The notes below the pieces were generated by a model, which saw only the letters and a program-made list of their open reading frames with translations, had not been told where the DNA came from and did no database searches. From an uncultured Lachnospiraceae bacterium (GTDB lineage Bacteria > Bacillota > Clostridia > Lachnospirales > Lachnospiraceae): DNA of 64,000 bases. Shown in pieces: positions 1 through 7,474 of the stretch. The stretch spans positions 1-64,000 of the forward strand of contig CAMNQH010000013.1 in assembly GCA_946549035.1 (NCBI GenBank). Reading direction: 5' to 3'. The stretch's first letter is position 1; the number at the start of each line of letters is the position of its first letter. The position numbers and the translations under genes are program-made.

Positions 1-72
1 ATCCTTCTCATAGTAAGAAATACGGGCATGGGTCCCTGGAACCCTTGAGTTTCCTGGGAATTCTGGCACTTT

Positions 73-831
73 CTATTTTCCTGATTTTTCTCTGTAGTAC
101 CTTTGGTTCTGTTGGTTTTTCCTGATTTTTGCACAGTCGCTGCAATAACGGCATTTGTTGTTCGTTTTCTTTATGAGACGGCCGCATAGGGTACATAGGG
201 TAAATGATTCATTTCCAATGTAATTCAGATATTCATATCCAAGTTCCCGGAAATCTGTTATGGTAAATACGGCTGCGCCTTCCATATCAACAAAATTCAC
301 TTTGATGTTTAAGTTGTCGTTTTTAGTGGAAAAGGAAATCAAACCGGCTTGTTCCATATCGTTTAAATATAAAAATTTATCTTTTTTGTATTTGACGGTG
401 ACTCTTGCAATTTTATACAGTTCCTGGATGGAGGTATTGATCCATCCGTGATTGTGCTGGGATAGGATATTATAAAATTTTCCGTAGCATAGCATGGTAA
501 ATAACAGTTTTTGGTATTTGACGGGAGTCATGGCTGCGATGCTGTCCAGCTCTGCCTGGGTAATGGGAATGGCGTCTATTTCCCGTAAGGAATATTTTGC
601 TGATTTTTTGGCGATATCCTCAATGGCAGATTCCCATAAAGCGGCATTATAATTTTTTTCATGCTGCTCCATAAATTCGTGCAATTTATAAAAGGTTTGC
701 TCTGTATTTAATTGTTCTTTTTGATTGTAATATTTTCCTAACAAGAAGAGGGTGGAAGCCGGGTTGCTTCCAATTTCTCCCTTTTCTAGGATTTGTACGG
801 CCTGTTTGGTTTCGTTTAATATGATTGACAT
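73..831 (-). CDS. Hypothetical protein, possible winged helix plus C-terminal zinc ribbon
   Basis: This 252-residue protein is not one I recognise. The C-terminus has a four-cysteine knuckle, C213-x2-C216 and C230-x2-C233 with an extra C227, followed by a basic tail rich in K, R, N and Q; this is a typical nucleic-acid-binding zinc ribbon. Residues about 105-185 (GWINTSIQELYKIARVTV, then a stretch ending QAGLISF) read like a winged-helix fold. There is no signal peptide or membrane segment. Its ATG lies inside the end of the polymerase-like gene upstream, overlapping it by 16 nt, so the two are translationally coupled and probably work together. By inference it could be a template- or promoter-binding accessory of that polymerase. 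The gene is AT-rich like its two neighbours. The 72 bases between its end and the window edge show no gene. Confidence 0.75.
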   Translation of the reverse strand: MSIILNETKQAVQILEKGEIGSNPASTLFLLGKYYNQKEQLNTEQTFYKLHEFMEQHEKNYNAALWESAIEDIAKKSAKYSLREIDAIPITQAELDSIAAMTPVKYQKLLFTMLCYGKFYNILSQHNHGWINTSIQELYKIARVTVKYKKDKFLYLNDMEQAGLISFSTKNDNLNIKVNFVDMEGAAVFTITDFRELGYEYLNYIGNESFTLCTLCGRLIKKTNNKCRYCSDCAKIRKNQQNQRYYREKSGK

Positions 832-3590
832 TTGGTATCCTCCATTTCATAATCGTCTGAATGTGTAATTTTTGTAGTTTTCATGGAAAAACGCATTCCT
901 TCAAATTCAATGTCTCCGTATTCGTCTAAGACAGGGTAGGAGATCATGGAATGGTTACGCTTTAATAGGTTTTGGATGAATATGTGGCCGCAAATATCCC
1001 ACGCAAATTGTTTGCTGTATTTGGAATTTGTGTAGCACAAATCCAGGATAATATTGCAGAGAATCCTTTCATTGGGACATTGTTCTATGCATTGCCGTTT
1101 GAATTCTTCTTTGAAAAGATATCGCTGCATTTGCCGTTCTTCGGATTTTAGCCGCTCTGATTTTGCATATTGCATAAAAGCGGAGGTTTCTCGTTTGTAT
1201 TTCTCATATATTTTCTGTATTTTTTTGTAGAGATCTTTGGAATATTCCATGTCGCTTTTGAGTATGGAATAATCAAATTCTTTGGATTTTGACCATTGTA
1301 TGTCGTCAAAAACTGCTTCCAGTTTCCAGCAAATTTTATTTATGGTACAAGGCGCCGTTCCAAGAGGCATGTTTTGATGATAGTAGTGAATAAATGCTTC
1401 CTCTTTTGGTGTTTTATCTTCTTTAGACAGTAATTCTTCCAAGGTAATTCGAAATTGGAGCATACATTTTTCACGGTTTTTTTTGATATATTCCTTCATC
1501 TGGGTTCGTTGGGAAGGGTATATGTATTGCATAAAATATGGTTTTTTATCCGCAATCAGAGACTGGTTTTGCCAAAATTCTTTTTTTTCGGAGGCGTTTT
1601 TGCCGTCGTTGATTTTGTTGGAAGCCCATTGATACCATGTTTTTGGCATTTCTTTTGCCTCGATGCCTTTGGTTTTGTCAATTTGGTTCTGTTGGTAAAG
1701 CTGGCCGCATTTGATACGATAGTCCAAAAGGTTGTATTCCCGGCTGCCTTTTTCAAATCTGGCTCTGACTTCATACATGGATGTGATTTTATTTGTCACT
1801 TCACCTACGGCATTTCCAAAGCTGTCTATGTTAGACTGCATCAGGTCGTCTTCGGTGGGAATGCATTTGGGGGCTTTTCGCTGTACGCATACAACGGCCG
1901 GCAATTCTTTGGTGTTATGGACCAGTAGGGGGAATGAGGTGTTAATTACACAATCTCCGTCTTTATCAAATCCGTTCATAGCGTCGGCACAGGTATCCCA
2001 ACTGTTAAATATGGTAGGGGTAGTCATATATTGGTAAAATTCGTCCATTTCGGCGTTATGCGCCACATGCAATAACCGTATATTGTTATGGGAGGTCATA
2101 GGCGCGCGAAAGCTTACAATTTTGTCAATTCCTTTTTTGACCCAATACTTGGAGTACACTTGTCCTGCCTGTAACAGGCCTGTGACGTTCAGGCCGAACA
2201 TGGATTGGCATAGAGCGTAAGGATCTCCGGAAATCAGGGAATAATTTGCCGGAACGGTTAAAACGCCAACCTTTGCCTCGTCAATCCGTTTTTGAATCAT
2301 GGTATGTAGCTGGTCTTGCACATAAGGATCGTTTATCATGTTTGGTTCAATCATCAAGGCGGTGGCGAAGGAATTGTCTAAATGGGAGACATTTTTTTCG
2401 TTCAAGCCGGTTCCTTTTGCGTAAAGGATGGTTTTTCGGTAATCTTTGGATAAAATATCCTTGATTTCAGAAACGGTGGGAGCAATCAGTTCCTCAATCT
2501 GTGTGTCTGTAAAATCATAACTTTGCAAAAATTGGTAGTTCATGGTTCTTACGTTTTCTAAATTTTCTACGGATGATTTTGTAATGGCAAATGTATAGTG
2601 GTTTCGTTCGCAATGCCCAAGATAATCCTCCATAGAGGCGTAGGAATCCCACAATTTCAGCATAGATTCTGTTAATACCAGTTCTATTTTGTGAATGTCG
2701 TAAGTATTTCCCCACACGTCCGTAATGGCGCTTTGATTGTGATCTCTTGCAAATTTTTGGAAATCGACGGGGAATACGGCTCCTTTACAGAATGAATTTC
2801 GAATGACGCATCCTGGAAGCAGGAAATGTTCTCCGATTTCGTGTCCCCATCGTTCCATTAATTGAGGCATTGCAAGGCCGTAGCCGTCGCTATCGTTTAA
2901 GGTGATTTCCCTCTCTTTGATATATTCCATCCTTGGCTGGTCCAATTCGGTGTCGTCTAATTCTATGACGTTGGAGGAAAAGTGAGTGATACAATCGGGA
3001 ACAACCACAATTCCTTTTGGAAGGGAGACGGGTGTAGAGGAACTGCATACCAAAGCCTTGTAGGCTTCTAGTTTTGCAGGCGTAAAGGGTTTTGTCATAT
3101 CTCTTCCGTTGTCAATGCGGCGTTTTAATTCCGGATATAGGGTTTTTGTTACAAACACAATGGTATTGCTTTTTACTCCGCCTGTTGTGCCAAGGAGCCT
3201 TTGGTATGTAATTCCGTTGATTTTAAATCCCTTTTGGTAAATATAGAGATAGTCTTTTACATTGTCTATGACCACGCAAATATAATCTTTTTTAAATTGA
3301 CAGGAGTCTAATTCTTCATACAATTTTTTGATTTTGGGCCTGGAAACGGCCAAATTCGGCTCTTTTTTCAGCGCTCGGATGTTGGATTTTATGGTTGCAA
3401 TTTGCAGCGTTGGATCTGTGATATGGTTTATTTCGTCTATAAATCGCAGGATTTGGCTGTCGCTTAATGCCACAAGCTCCTTGTTTTCTCTTGCCTGGCG
3501 TATGGTTAAGGTCAAATTCCATTTGGCCCTTCGTAGACGAGAGGTGTGTAGTTTAAAGACGAATCGTTGTGATGTTAGGTATTTACTCAT
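816..3590 (-). CDS. Single-chain RNA polymerase of the RdRP/QDE-1/YonO superfamily (DxDGD)
   Basis: This 924-residue protein shows, in order, motifs of cell-encoded RNA-dependent RNA polymerases and the related two-barrel RNA polymerases. They are DGYGLAMP at 235-242, a lysine in CKG (K269), a second lysine in ESMLK (K312), TGLLQAGQVY at 470-479, RAPM at 495-498 and the catalytic FDKDGD at 541-546. After these come DSFGNAVGEVTN at 589-600 and, some 40 residues later, a DKTKG motif. The RAP...CADAMNGFDKDGD stretch also resembles the beta-prime NRAPTLHR...NADFDGD active site. In this superfamily the three aspartates (here D542, D544, D546) bind the catalytic metal and the two lysines sit in the other barrel. 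Phage YonO-type enzymes are shorter and transcribe DNA; eukaryotic members copy RNA for silencing. Template and role here are unknown. Start is ATG with AAAGGAGG. It is divergent from a sigma-DUF262 fusion. Confidence 0.82.
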   Translation of the reverse strand: MSKYLTSQRFVFKLHTSRLRRAKWNLTLTIRQARENKELVALSDSQILRFIDEINHITDPTLQIATIKSNIRALKKEPNLAVSRPKIKKLYEELDSCQFKKDYICVVIDNVKDYLYIYQKGFKINGITYQRLLGTTGGVKSNTIVFVTKTLYPELKRRIDNGRDMTKPFTPAKLEAYKALVCSSSTPVSLPKGIVVVPDCITHFSSNVIELDDTELDQPRMEYIKEREITLNDSDGYGLAMPQLMERWGHEIGEHFLLPGCVIRNSFCKGAVFPVDFQKFARDHNQSAITDVWGNTYDIHKIELVLTESMLKLWDSYASMEDYLGHCERNHYTFAITKSSVENLENVRTMNYQFLQSYDFTDTQIEELIAPTVSEIKDILSKDYRKTILYAKGTGLNEKNVSHLDNSFATALMIEPNMINDPYVQDQLHTMIQKRIDEAKVGVLTVPANYSLISGDPYALCQSMFGLNVTGLLQAGQVYSKYWVKKGIDKIVSFRAPMTSHNNIRLLHVAHNAEMDEFYQYMTTPTIFNSWDTCADAMNGFDKDGDCVINTSFPLLVHNTKELPAVVCVQRKAPKCIPTEDDLMQSNIDSFGNAVGEVTNKITSMYEVRARFEKGSREYNLLDYRIKCGQLYQQNQIDKTKGIEAKEMPKTWYQWASNKINDGKNASEKKEFWQNQSLIADKKPYFMQYIYPSQRTQMKEYIKKNREKCMLQFRITLEELLSKEDKTPKEEAFIHYYHQNMPLGTAPCTINKICWKLEAVFDDIQWSKSKEFDYSILKSDMEYSKDLYKKIQKIYEKYKRETSAFMQYAKSERLKSEERQMQRYLFKEEFKRQCIEQCPNERILCNIILDLCYTNSKYSKQFAWDICGHIFIQNLLKRNHSMISYPVLDEYGDIEFEGMRFSMKTTKITHSDDYEMEDTKCQSY

Positions 3591-3615
3591 GTTATCTGCC
3601 TCCTTTTTTGAGCCC

Positions 3616-3643
3616 TATATATATAATTCTCTTTTTGTTTCAA
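3616..3643 (-). promoter_or_regulatory. Probable promoter of the RdRP-like/zinc-ribbon operon
   Basis: Reading the minus strand, TTGAAA (3638-3643) is followed after 16 bases by TATATA (3616-3621). It ends about 25 bases before the start codon at 3590, leaving room for the AAAGGAGG ribosome site at 3599-3606. The -10 box is imperfect. It lies more than 100 bases from the LexA-like boxes that surround the divergent promoter. Confidence 0.5.
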
Positions 3644-3752
3644 AAAGTGGATGAAATATGCAAGTTTTTGAGATATTTTCGAAAAAAATTTTAAAAAAGC
3701 GATAGTTCTCTTGGTCCGTTGAGGGTATTGTTCTATGTGCAGAAAAAATAAA

Positions 3753-3764
3753 GAACAAATGTTC
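3753..3764. promoter_or_regulatory. LexA/DinR-like operator 1
   Basis: The sequence GAACAAATGTTC fits the Gram-positive LexA (DinR) core GAAC-N4-GTTC at all eight defined positions. It sits 10 bases upstream of the -35 box of the sigma-DUF262 gene. Confidence 0.65.
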
Positions 3765-3774
3765 CTGGAAACTA

Positions 3775-3803
3775 TTGACATTTGCAAACGTTTGTTCTAT
3801 AAT
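3775..3803 (+). promoter_or_regulatory. Consensus promoter of the sigma-DUF262 gene
   Basis: TTGACA (3775-3780), a 17-base spacer and TATAAT (3798-3803) give a perfect housekeeping promoter. The spacer is almost filled by a LexA-like box, so a bound repressor would block it. Such a strong promoter implies that tight repression is needed. Confidence 0.85.
3786..3797. promoter_or_regulatory. LexA/DinR-like operator 2, inside the promoter spacer
   Basis: AAACGTTTGTTC matches GAAC-N4-GTTC at 7 of 8 positions. It also contains most of the 10-base palindrome CAAACGTTTG (3785-3794). It lies entirely between the -35 and -10 boxes. Confidence 0.55.
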
Positions 3804-3817
3804 CTCTTTACACAACA

Positions 3818-3829
3818 GAACATTTGTTT
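3818..3829. promoter_or_regulatory. LexA/DinR-like operator 3, downstream of the start site
   Basis: GAACATTTGTTT matches GAAC-N4-GTTC at 7 of 8 positions. It lies about 15 bases past the -10 box, so it covers the early transcribed region. The three box centres are 33 and 32 bases apart, close to three helical turns, so all lie on the same face of the DNA. Confidence 0.55.
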
Positions 3830-3868
3830 GAAAAAGAAGATATTTAAGGAAAACGAGGATGTGTAAAC

Positions 3869-5629
3869 ATGAACCAGTTTGATATTGTGGTGGAGACGCT
3901 TTTTGCAGATGAGCAAAAGGAATTCCGAAAGATATGTGATAAAGAGATTATCAAATATGGCGGCGTCTCACAAAAGGATTATGATGATTTTTATTCCAGA
4001 GCCGGCTATGAAATCGCTCTTGCAAAAGACTTGTACGACCCTTCTAAGGGAGGTTCTTTGTTAAATTATATTACCAAAGTGATTCAGCGAGCCGTCCGGA
4101 AGGAGATGACAGACCGCAATCGAAAAAAGCGGAAGCTTGTGATGGAGCGAACGGAAAAGAACAAAGCCGGACATTTGGTAAAAAGGAGAACCTATGTGTT
4201 GGAGATTCCCATAGACGCTCCAATGAAAGACGAGAGCGGGCGAACGGTGGCAGAGGCGCTGCCATCTCACCTTTGTATGGAGGATATGGTCATAATGAGG
4301 AATGAGAGGGAGGGCAGGATACGGAAGTATCTTGGCAGCATATCCGGCCTACAGAGACAAATCTTAGAGATGAAGATGGAAGGAGCGCCCTCTTCTGAAA
4401 TTAAAAGAGCCTTATCCATCAGTGACATGGAATATCGTGCAAATTACAGAGAATTAAGGGCCTTTGGGAAGGTAAGATATTTATTCGACGGGGAGGATGA
4501 TATTATGAGCCAGGAGGTTGTAACAAATATGAATACTGTAACACAGACTATGGAGAATTGCAAAACAGACCGGATTAGCATTGCTTCCATTATCAAGAAA
4601 ATAGACAAGCATACCATACGGTTTGACCATCCCCTTCAAAGAGAGTCGGAGCAGTGGTCTCCGTCTATGAAGGGCAATTTGGTGTCTGATATTTTGCAGG
4701 GCAACAAGCTGCATCCTTTGGTGTTCGCCGAACAGATTATAAATGGAGTGCCAATCATATGGGATTTGGACGGCAAACAAAGATGCACCAACGCCTATTC
4801 CTTTTTCAAAAATGGTTATAAGATTGCTCAGAATATCCGGCGCTTTAAGGTTTCGTATCAGACCACAGAAAAGGATCGCTATGGGAATGAGATATTGGAT
4901 TGCGACGGCATTCCTTCCGTGATCAATGCAGAATTTGATATTCGAGGAAAGAAGTTTTCAGATCTTCCGGAAGAATTGCAGGACAGGTTTTTGGATTACA
5001 GTTTTAATTATGACCAATATTTAAACTGTTCCGAAAGCGACATTGGATACCATATTGAACGGTACAATGATGGAAAGCCCATGACTTCTTCTCAAAAAGG
5101 GATTACGAAATTGGGCACAAGGTATGCAGAATGGGTGAAGGCCATATCCAATACGCCGTTTTTTAAGGATATTGGGGAATATAAGGTATCTGATTTTAAG
5201 AACGGGACGATTGACCGTGTGATTGTGGAGTCTATTATGGCGGTGAATTATTTAGACAGATGGAGCCGGTTGGAGTATATGTGCAAATACATTCGGGAAA
5301 ATGCCGATGCGGCGGTTTTTCGTGAGTTTGAAAGTTTGATCGGGCGGCTTCAGGGCGTTATTACGAACGAGGCTTCGGCTCTGTTTAATTCCAGGGACAG
5401 TTTTTTGTGGTTCGGGTTATTTTCCAGGTTTGTGAAAAGGGAAACAGACGATAGAAGGTTTGTCAAATTTATGGATGCGTTTACCGATTCGTTACACCAC
5501 AAGCCCATAGACGGGGTATCTTACGACGATATCTTGGCCCAGTCAAAATCAACCAAAGACAAAAGCGTTGTGATTAAGAAGCTGAACCATTTGGAGAAGC
5601 TGATGAGGGAATATTTGAATCTTTTATAG
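3869..5629 (+). CDS. Sigma-70-like factor fused to a DUF262 (DGQQR-type) domain
   Basis: The protein has 586 residues in two parts. Residues 1-205 look like a small sigma factor. A region-2-like part has LYDPSKGGSLLNYITKVIQ at about 55-73 and ends in a basic RNRKKRK. A region-4-like part at about 150-200 has YLGSISGLQRQILEMKMEG and a helix-turn-helix. From about 235 it resembles DUF262, the ParB-like domain of GmrS/SspE-type proteins: HPLQRESEQW, then DILQGN, then D301-G-K-Q-R305, a variant of the DGQQR nucleotide-binding motif. No DUF1524 nuclease domain follows. It is driven by a perfect promoter with LexA-like boxes and is divergent from the RdRP-like polymerase. A strong internal ribosome site lies at the domain junction. 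By inference it directs transcription in response to DNA damage or a nucleotide signal. Start is ATG with a modest GAGG. Confidence 0.8.
   Translation: MNQFDIVVETLFADEQKEFRKICDKEIIKYGGVSQKDYDDFYSRAGYEIALAKDLYDPSKGGSLLNYITKVIQRAVRKEMTDRNRKKRKLVMERTEKNKAGHLVKRRTYVLEIPIDAPMKDESGRTVAEALPSHLCMEDMVIMRNEREGRIRKYLGSISGLQRQILEMKMEGAPSSEIKRALSISDMEYRANYRELRAFGKVRYLFDGEDDIMSQEVVTNMNTVTQTMENCKTDRISIASIIKKIDKHTIRFDHPLQRESEQWSPSMKGNLVSDILQGNKLHPLVFAEQIINGVPIIWDLDGKQRCTNAYSFFKNGYKIAQNIRRFKVSYQTTEKDRYGNEILDCDGIPSVINAEFDIRGKKFSDLPEELQDRFLDYSFNYDQYLNCSESDIGYHIERYNDGKPMTSSQKGITKLGTRYAEWVKAISNTPFFKDIGEYKVSDFKNGTIDRVIVESIMAVNYLDRWSRLEYMCKYIRENADAAVFREFESLIGRLQGVITNEASALFNSRDSFLWFGLFSRFVKRETDDRRFVKFMDAFTDSLHHKPIDGVSYDDILAQSKSTKDKSVVIKKLNHLEKLMREYLNLL
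4490..4507 (+). promoter_or_regulatory. Internal ribosome site and start at the sigma/DUF262 junction
   Basis: GGGGAGG (4490-4496) is followed after 8 bases by an in-frame ATG (4505-4507), codon 213 of the fusion gene. It falls exactly between the sigma-like and DUF262 parts. A free DUF262 protein of 374 residues could therefore be made in addition to the full-length fusion. Confidence 0.55.
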
Positions 5630-5663
5630 GGGAAGGATAGGGGAAATTAGGAACGAAAAGTTA

Positions 5664-5692
5664 TTGAAATATACGATTGAAAATGGTATGAT
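5664..5692 (+). promoter_or_regulatory. Promoter of ridA
   Basis: TTGAAA (5664-5669), 17 bases, TATGAT (5687-5692). It lies about 85 bases upstream of the ridA start and directly after the sigma-DUF262 gene, marking the boundary to the housekeeping genes. Confidence 0.6.
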
Positions 5693-5775
5693 AGATTCGT
5701 TATATGCACAAGAGCAGGGAGAAATTGGAAGACAGATGCATAAAAGAGAATGGAAAGTATAAGGAGGAATTTACC

Positions 5776-6156
5776 ATGAAGAACGCAATTCATGCAGAAC
5801 ATGCGCCGGCGGCCGTTGGACCATATGTACATGCTGTGGAGGTATCCGGATTGATTTTCACCTCGGGGCAGCTTGGGCTGGATCCTGTGGAAGGGACGCT
5901 GCCGGAAGGCATTGAGGCCCAGACCCACAGGAGCCTGAAAAATCTTGCGGCAGTATTGGAGGCCGGCGGTTCTGATTTGGACCATGTGGTAAAAACCACG
6001 GTATTCTTAGATGATATCAATGACTTCGCAACGGTGAACGCCATTTATGGGGAATATTTTAAGAATGAGGTTCCGGCCCGTTCCTGCGTGGAGGTAGCAA
6101 AGCTCCCCAAAGGAGGACTGGTAGAGATCGAGGCCATTGCAGTAAAGAAAGCGTAA
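5776..6156 (+). CDS. ridA: RidA family reactive enamine/imine deaminase
   Basis: This 126-residue protein is the normal length for RidA (YjgF/YER057c/UK114). The family hydrolyses reactive 2-aminoacrylate and related enamines produced by PLP enzymes, giving ketoacids and ammonia, in the cytosol. The family signature is present: GPYVHAVEVSGLIFTSGQ near the start, then ARSCVEVAKLP with the substrate-binding arginine R102, and VEIEAIA with E119. The ATG at 5776 was chosen because AAGGAGG sits 8 bases upstream; an in-frame start 72 bases earlier has no such site and would add residues unlike the family. It appears to be the first gene of a run of closely spaced genes (ridA, MBL lipoprotein, pepP, lipoprotein). 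Confidence 0.93.
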   Translation: MKNAIHAEHAPAAVGPYVHAVEVSGLIFTSGQLGLDPVEGTLPEGIEAQTHRSLKNLAAVLEAGGSDLDHVVKTTVFLDDINDFATVNAIYGEYFKNEVPARSCVEVAKLPKGGLVEIEAIAVKKA

Positions 6157-6169
6157 GGAACGGTAAGCT

Positions 6170-7444
6170 ATGAGAAAACGGATTGTTAAACGCGGCTCCC
6201 GGGGATTCCTCATAGGTCTTCTTTTACTTATTTTGGCCGTATGCGGAGGCTGTCAGGGGGAAGGGCAGAAAAATCCGGCGGATGAGAATACAGGACTTGG
6301 GGAGGATGCGGGCACGAAAGCGCCCGCTTTTTCTGACGATAGAGGAGAAGAAGCCTCCAACGACAGCCTGACGGTCTGGTTTTTGGACGTAGGGCAGGGT
6401 AGCGCGGCTTTGGTACATCAAAAAGATTCCTGGATGCTGATTGACGGAGGCGATAAGGAAACTTCCTCTTATGTGGTAAGCTTTTTGAAGCAAAAGGGAG
6501 TTACAAAGCTGGATTATGTGGTGATTTCCCATTATGATTCCGACCATTTAAACGGCGTGGTGGGGGTGCTGAATGCAATTCCCTGCAGTCAGGTGCTGGC
6601 GCCGGAGGATTATGGGACGGATACCAAAATTTATGATTCTTTTCAACAGGTATGTAAGGAGAAGGAGCTTGCAGTTTCCCATCCTCAGCTGGGGGAGGAA
6701 TTTGCCTTTTCCCACAGCAGCTTTCGGGTGGTAAGCCCGGCCTCTTATGAATATGAGGAAGGCAATTCCAATTCTTTAGGGATTCGCCTGGAATATGAAG
6801 AAAACAGCTTTTTAATTTGCGGCGACTGTACCGAAGAAAGCGAACAAGATTTGCTCTATCTGGGGGTAGATGTAAAGAGCGATGTATTCGCGGCAAATCA
6901 TCATGGCAGCCGCTATTCCAACAGCCCGGAATTTTTGGAGGCTGTGTCGCCGAACGCAGTGGTAATAAGCTGCGGAAAGGGCAATAGCTACGGGCATCCT
7001 GATGCGTCGGTGCTGTTATCTGTACAAAATCTGGGGGCGGATTTGTACCGTACCGATCTCCAGGGAGAAATTACGGCAGCCAGCGACGGAAAAAATATCG
7101 TTTTTGATCAGGAGGCCTGTATGGATTACCGCAGCGGCCCGGAACTGAGGGAAGAAGAATCCAAAGAGGATGACAAAGATTCCGGTTCGGATATCAAGCT
7201 GTTTCAGGAAGAGGTACGCCCTTACTATGGAGAAGACGAACAGCTTTCGGAGGAAGAGACAGAACAGCCGAATCACGAATCAGTCGGAGAGGATTCGTAC
7301 ATACTTAATACAAATACAAAGAAATTTCATAAAAAAGGTTGCAGCAGTGTAGAAGAAATTAAGGAAGAGAATATAGGGTATGGGTCGGACAGGGAGGAGC
7401 TTATAGGCATGGGGTATGCTCCCTGCAAACGCTGTGAACCTTAG
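6170..7444 (+). CDS. Secreted ComEC-like metallo-beta-lactamase lipoprotein with Ada-like metal-binding tail
   Basis: The 424-residue protein begins with a basic, hydrophobic signal ending in CGGC (C28), a probable though non-standard lipobox, then an acidic linker. Residues about 67-310 form a metallo-beta-lactamase domain of the ComEC C-terminal type: FLDVGQGSA at 71-79, LIDGG, and VISHYDSDHLNG with H121, D125 and H126 as metal ligands, followed by NHHGS. The same domain in ComEC is linked to strand degradation during DNA uptake. The last 45 residues (FHKKGC...APCKRC) resemble the Ada-type metal-binding module often fused to such enzymes. An acidic, low-complexity linker joins the two. By inference it is a cell-surface phosphodiesterase or nuclease. 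It starts 13 bases after ridA. Confidence 0.8.
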   Translation: MRKRIVKRGSRGFLIGLLLLILAVCGGCQGEGQKNPADENTGLGEDAGTKAPAFSDDRGEEASNDSLTVWFLDVGQGSAALVHQKDSWMLIDGGDKETSSYVVSFLKQKGVTKLDYVVISHYDSDHLNGVVGVLNAIPCSQVLAPEDYGTDTKIYDSFQQVCKEKELAVSHPQLGEEFAFSHSSFRVVSPASYEYEEGNSNSLGIRLEYEENSFLICGDCTEESEQDLLYLGVDVKSDVFAANHHGSRYSNSPEFLEAVSPNAVVISCGKGNSYGHPDASVLLSVQNLGADLYRTDLQGEITAASDGKNIVFDQEACMDYRSGPELREEESKEDDKDSGSDIKLFQEEVRPYYGEDEQLSEEETEQPNHESVGEDSYILNTNTKKFHKKGCSSVEEIKEENIGYGSDREELIGMGYAPCKRCEP

Positions 7445-7474
7445 TTTGGAATGAGAGTAAAGGAGCATTGAAAT

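Noticed and set aside
1455-1928. A plus-strand open frame of 157 codons inside the polymerase gene.
   Set aside because: It is antisense to a gene with strong motif support, with a hydrophobic composition typical of reversed AT-rich codons and no ribosome site.
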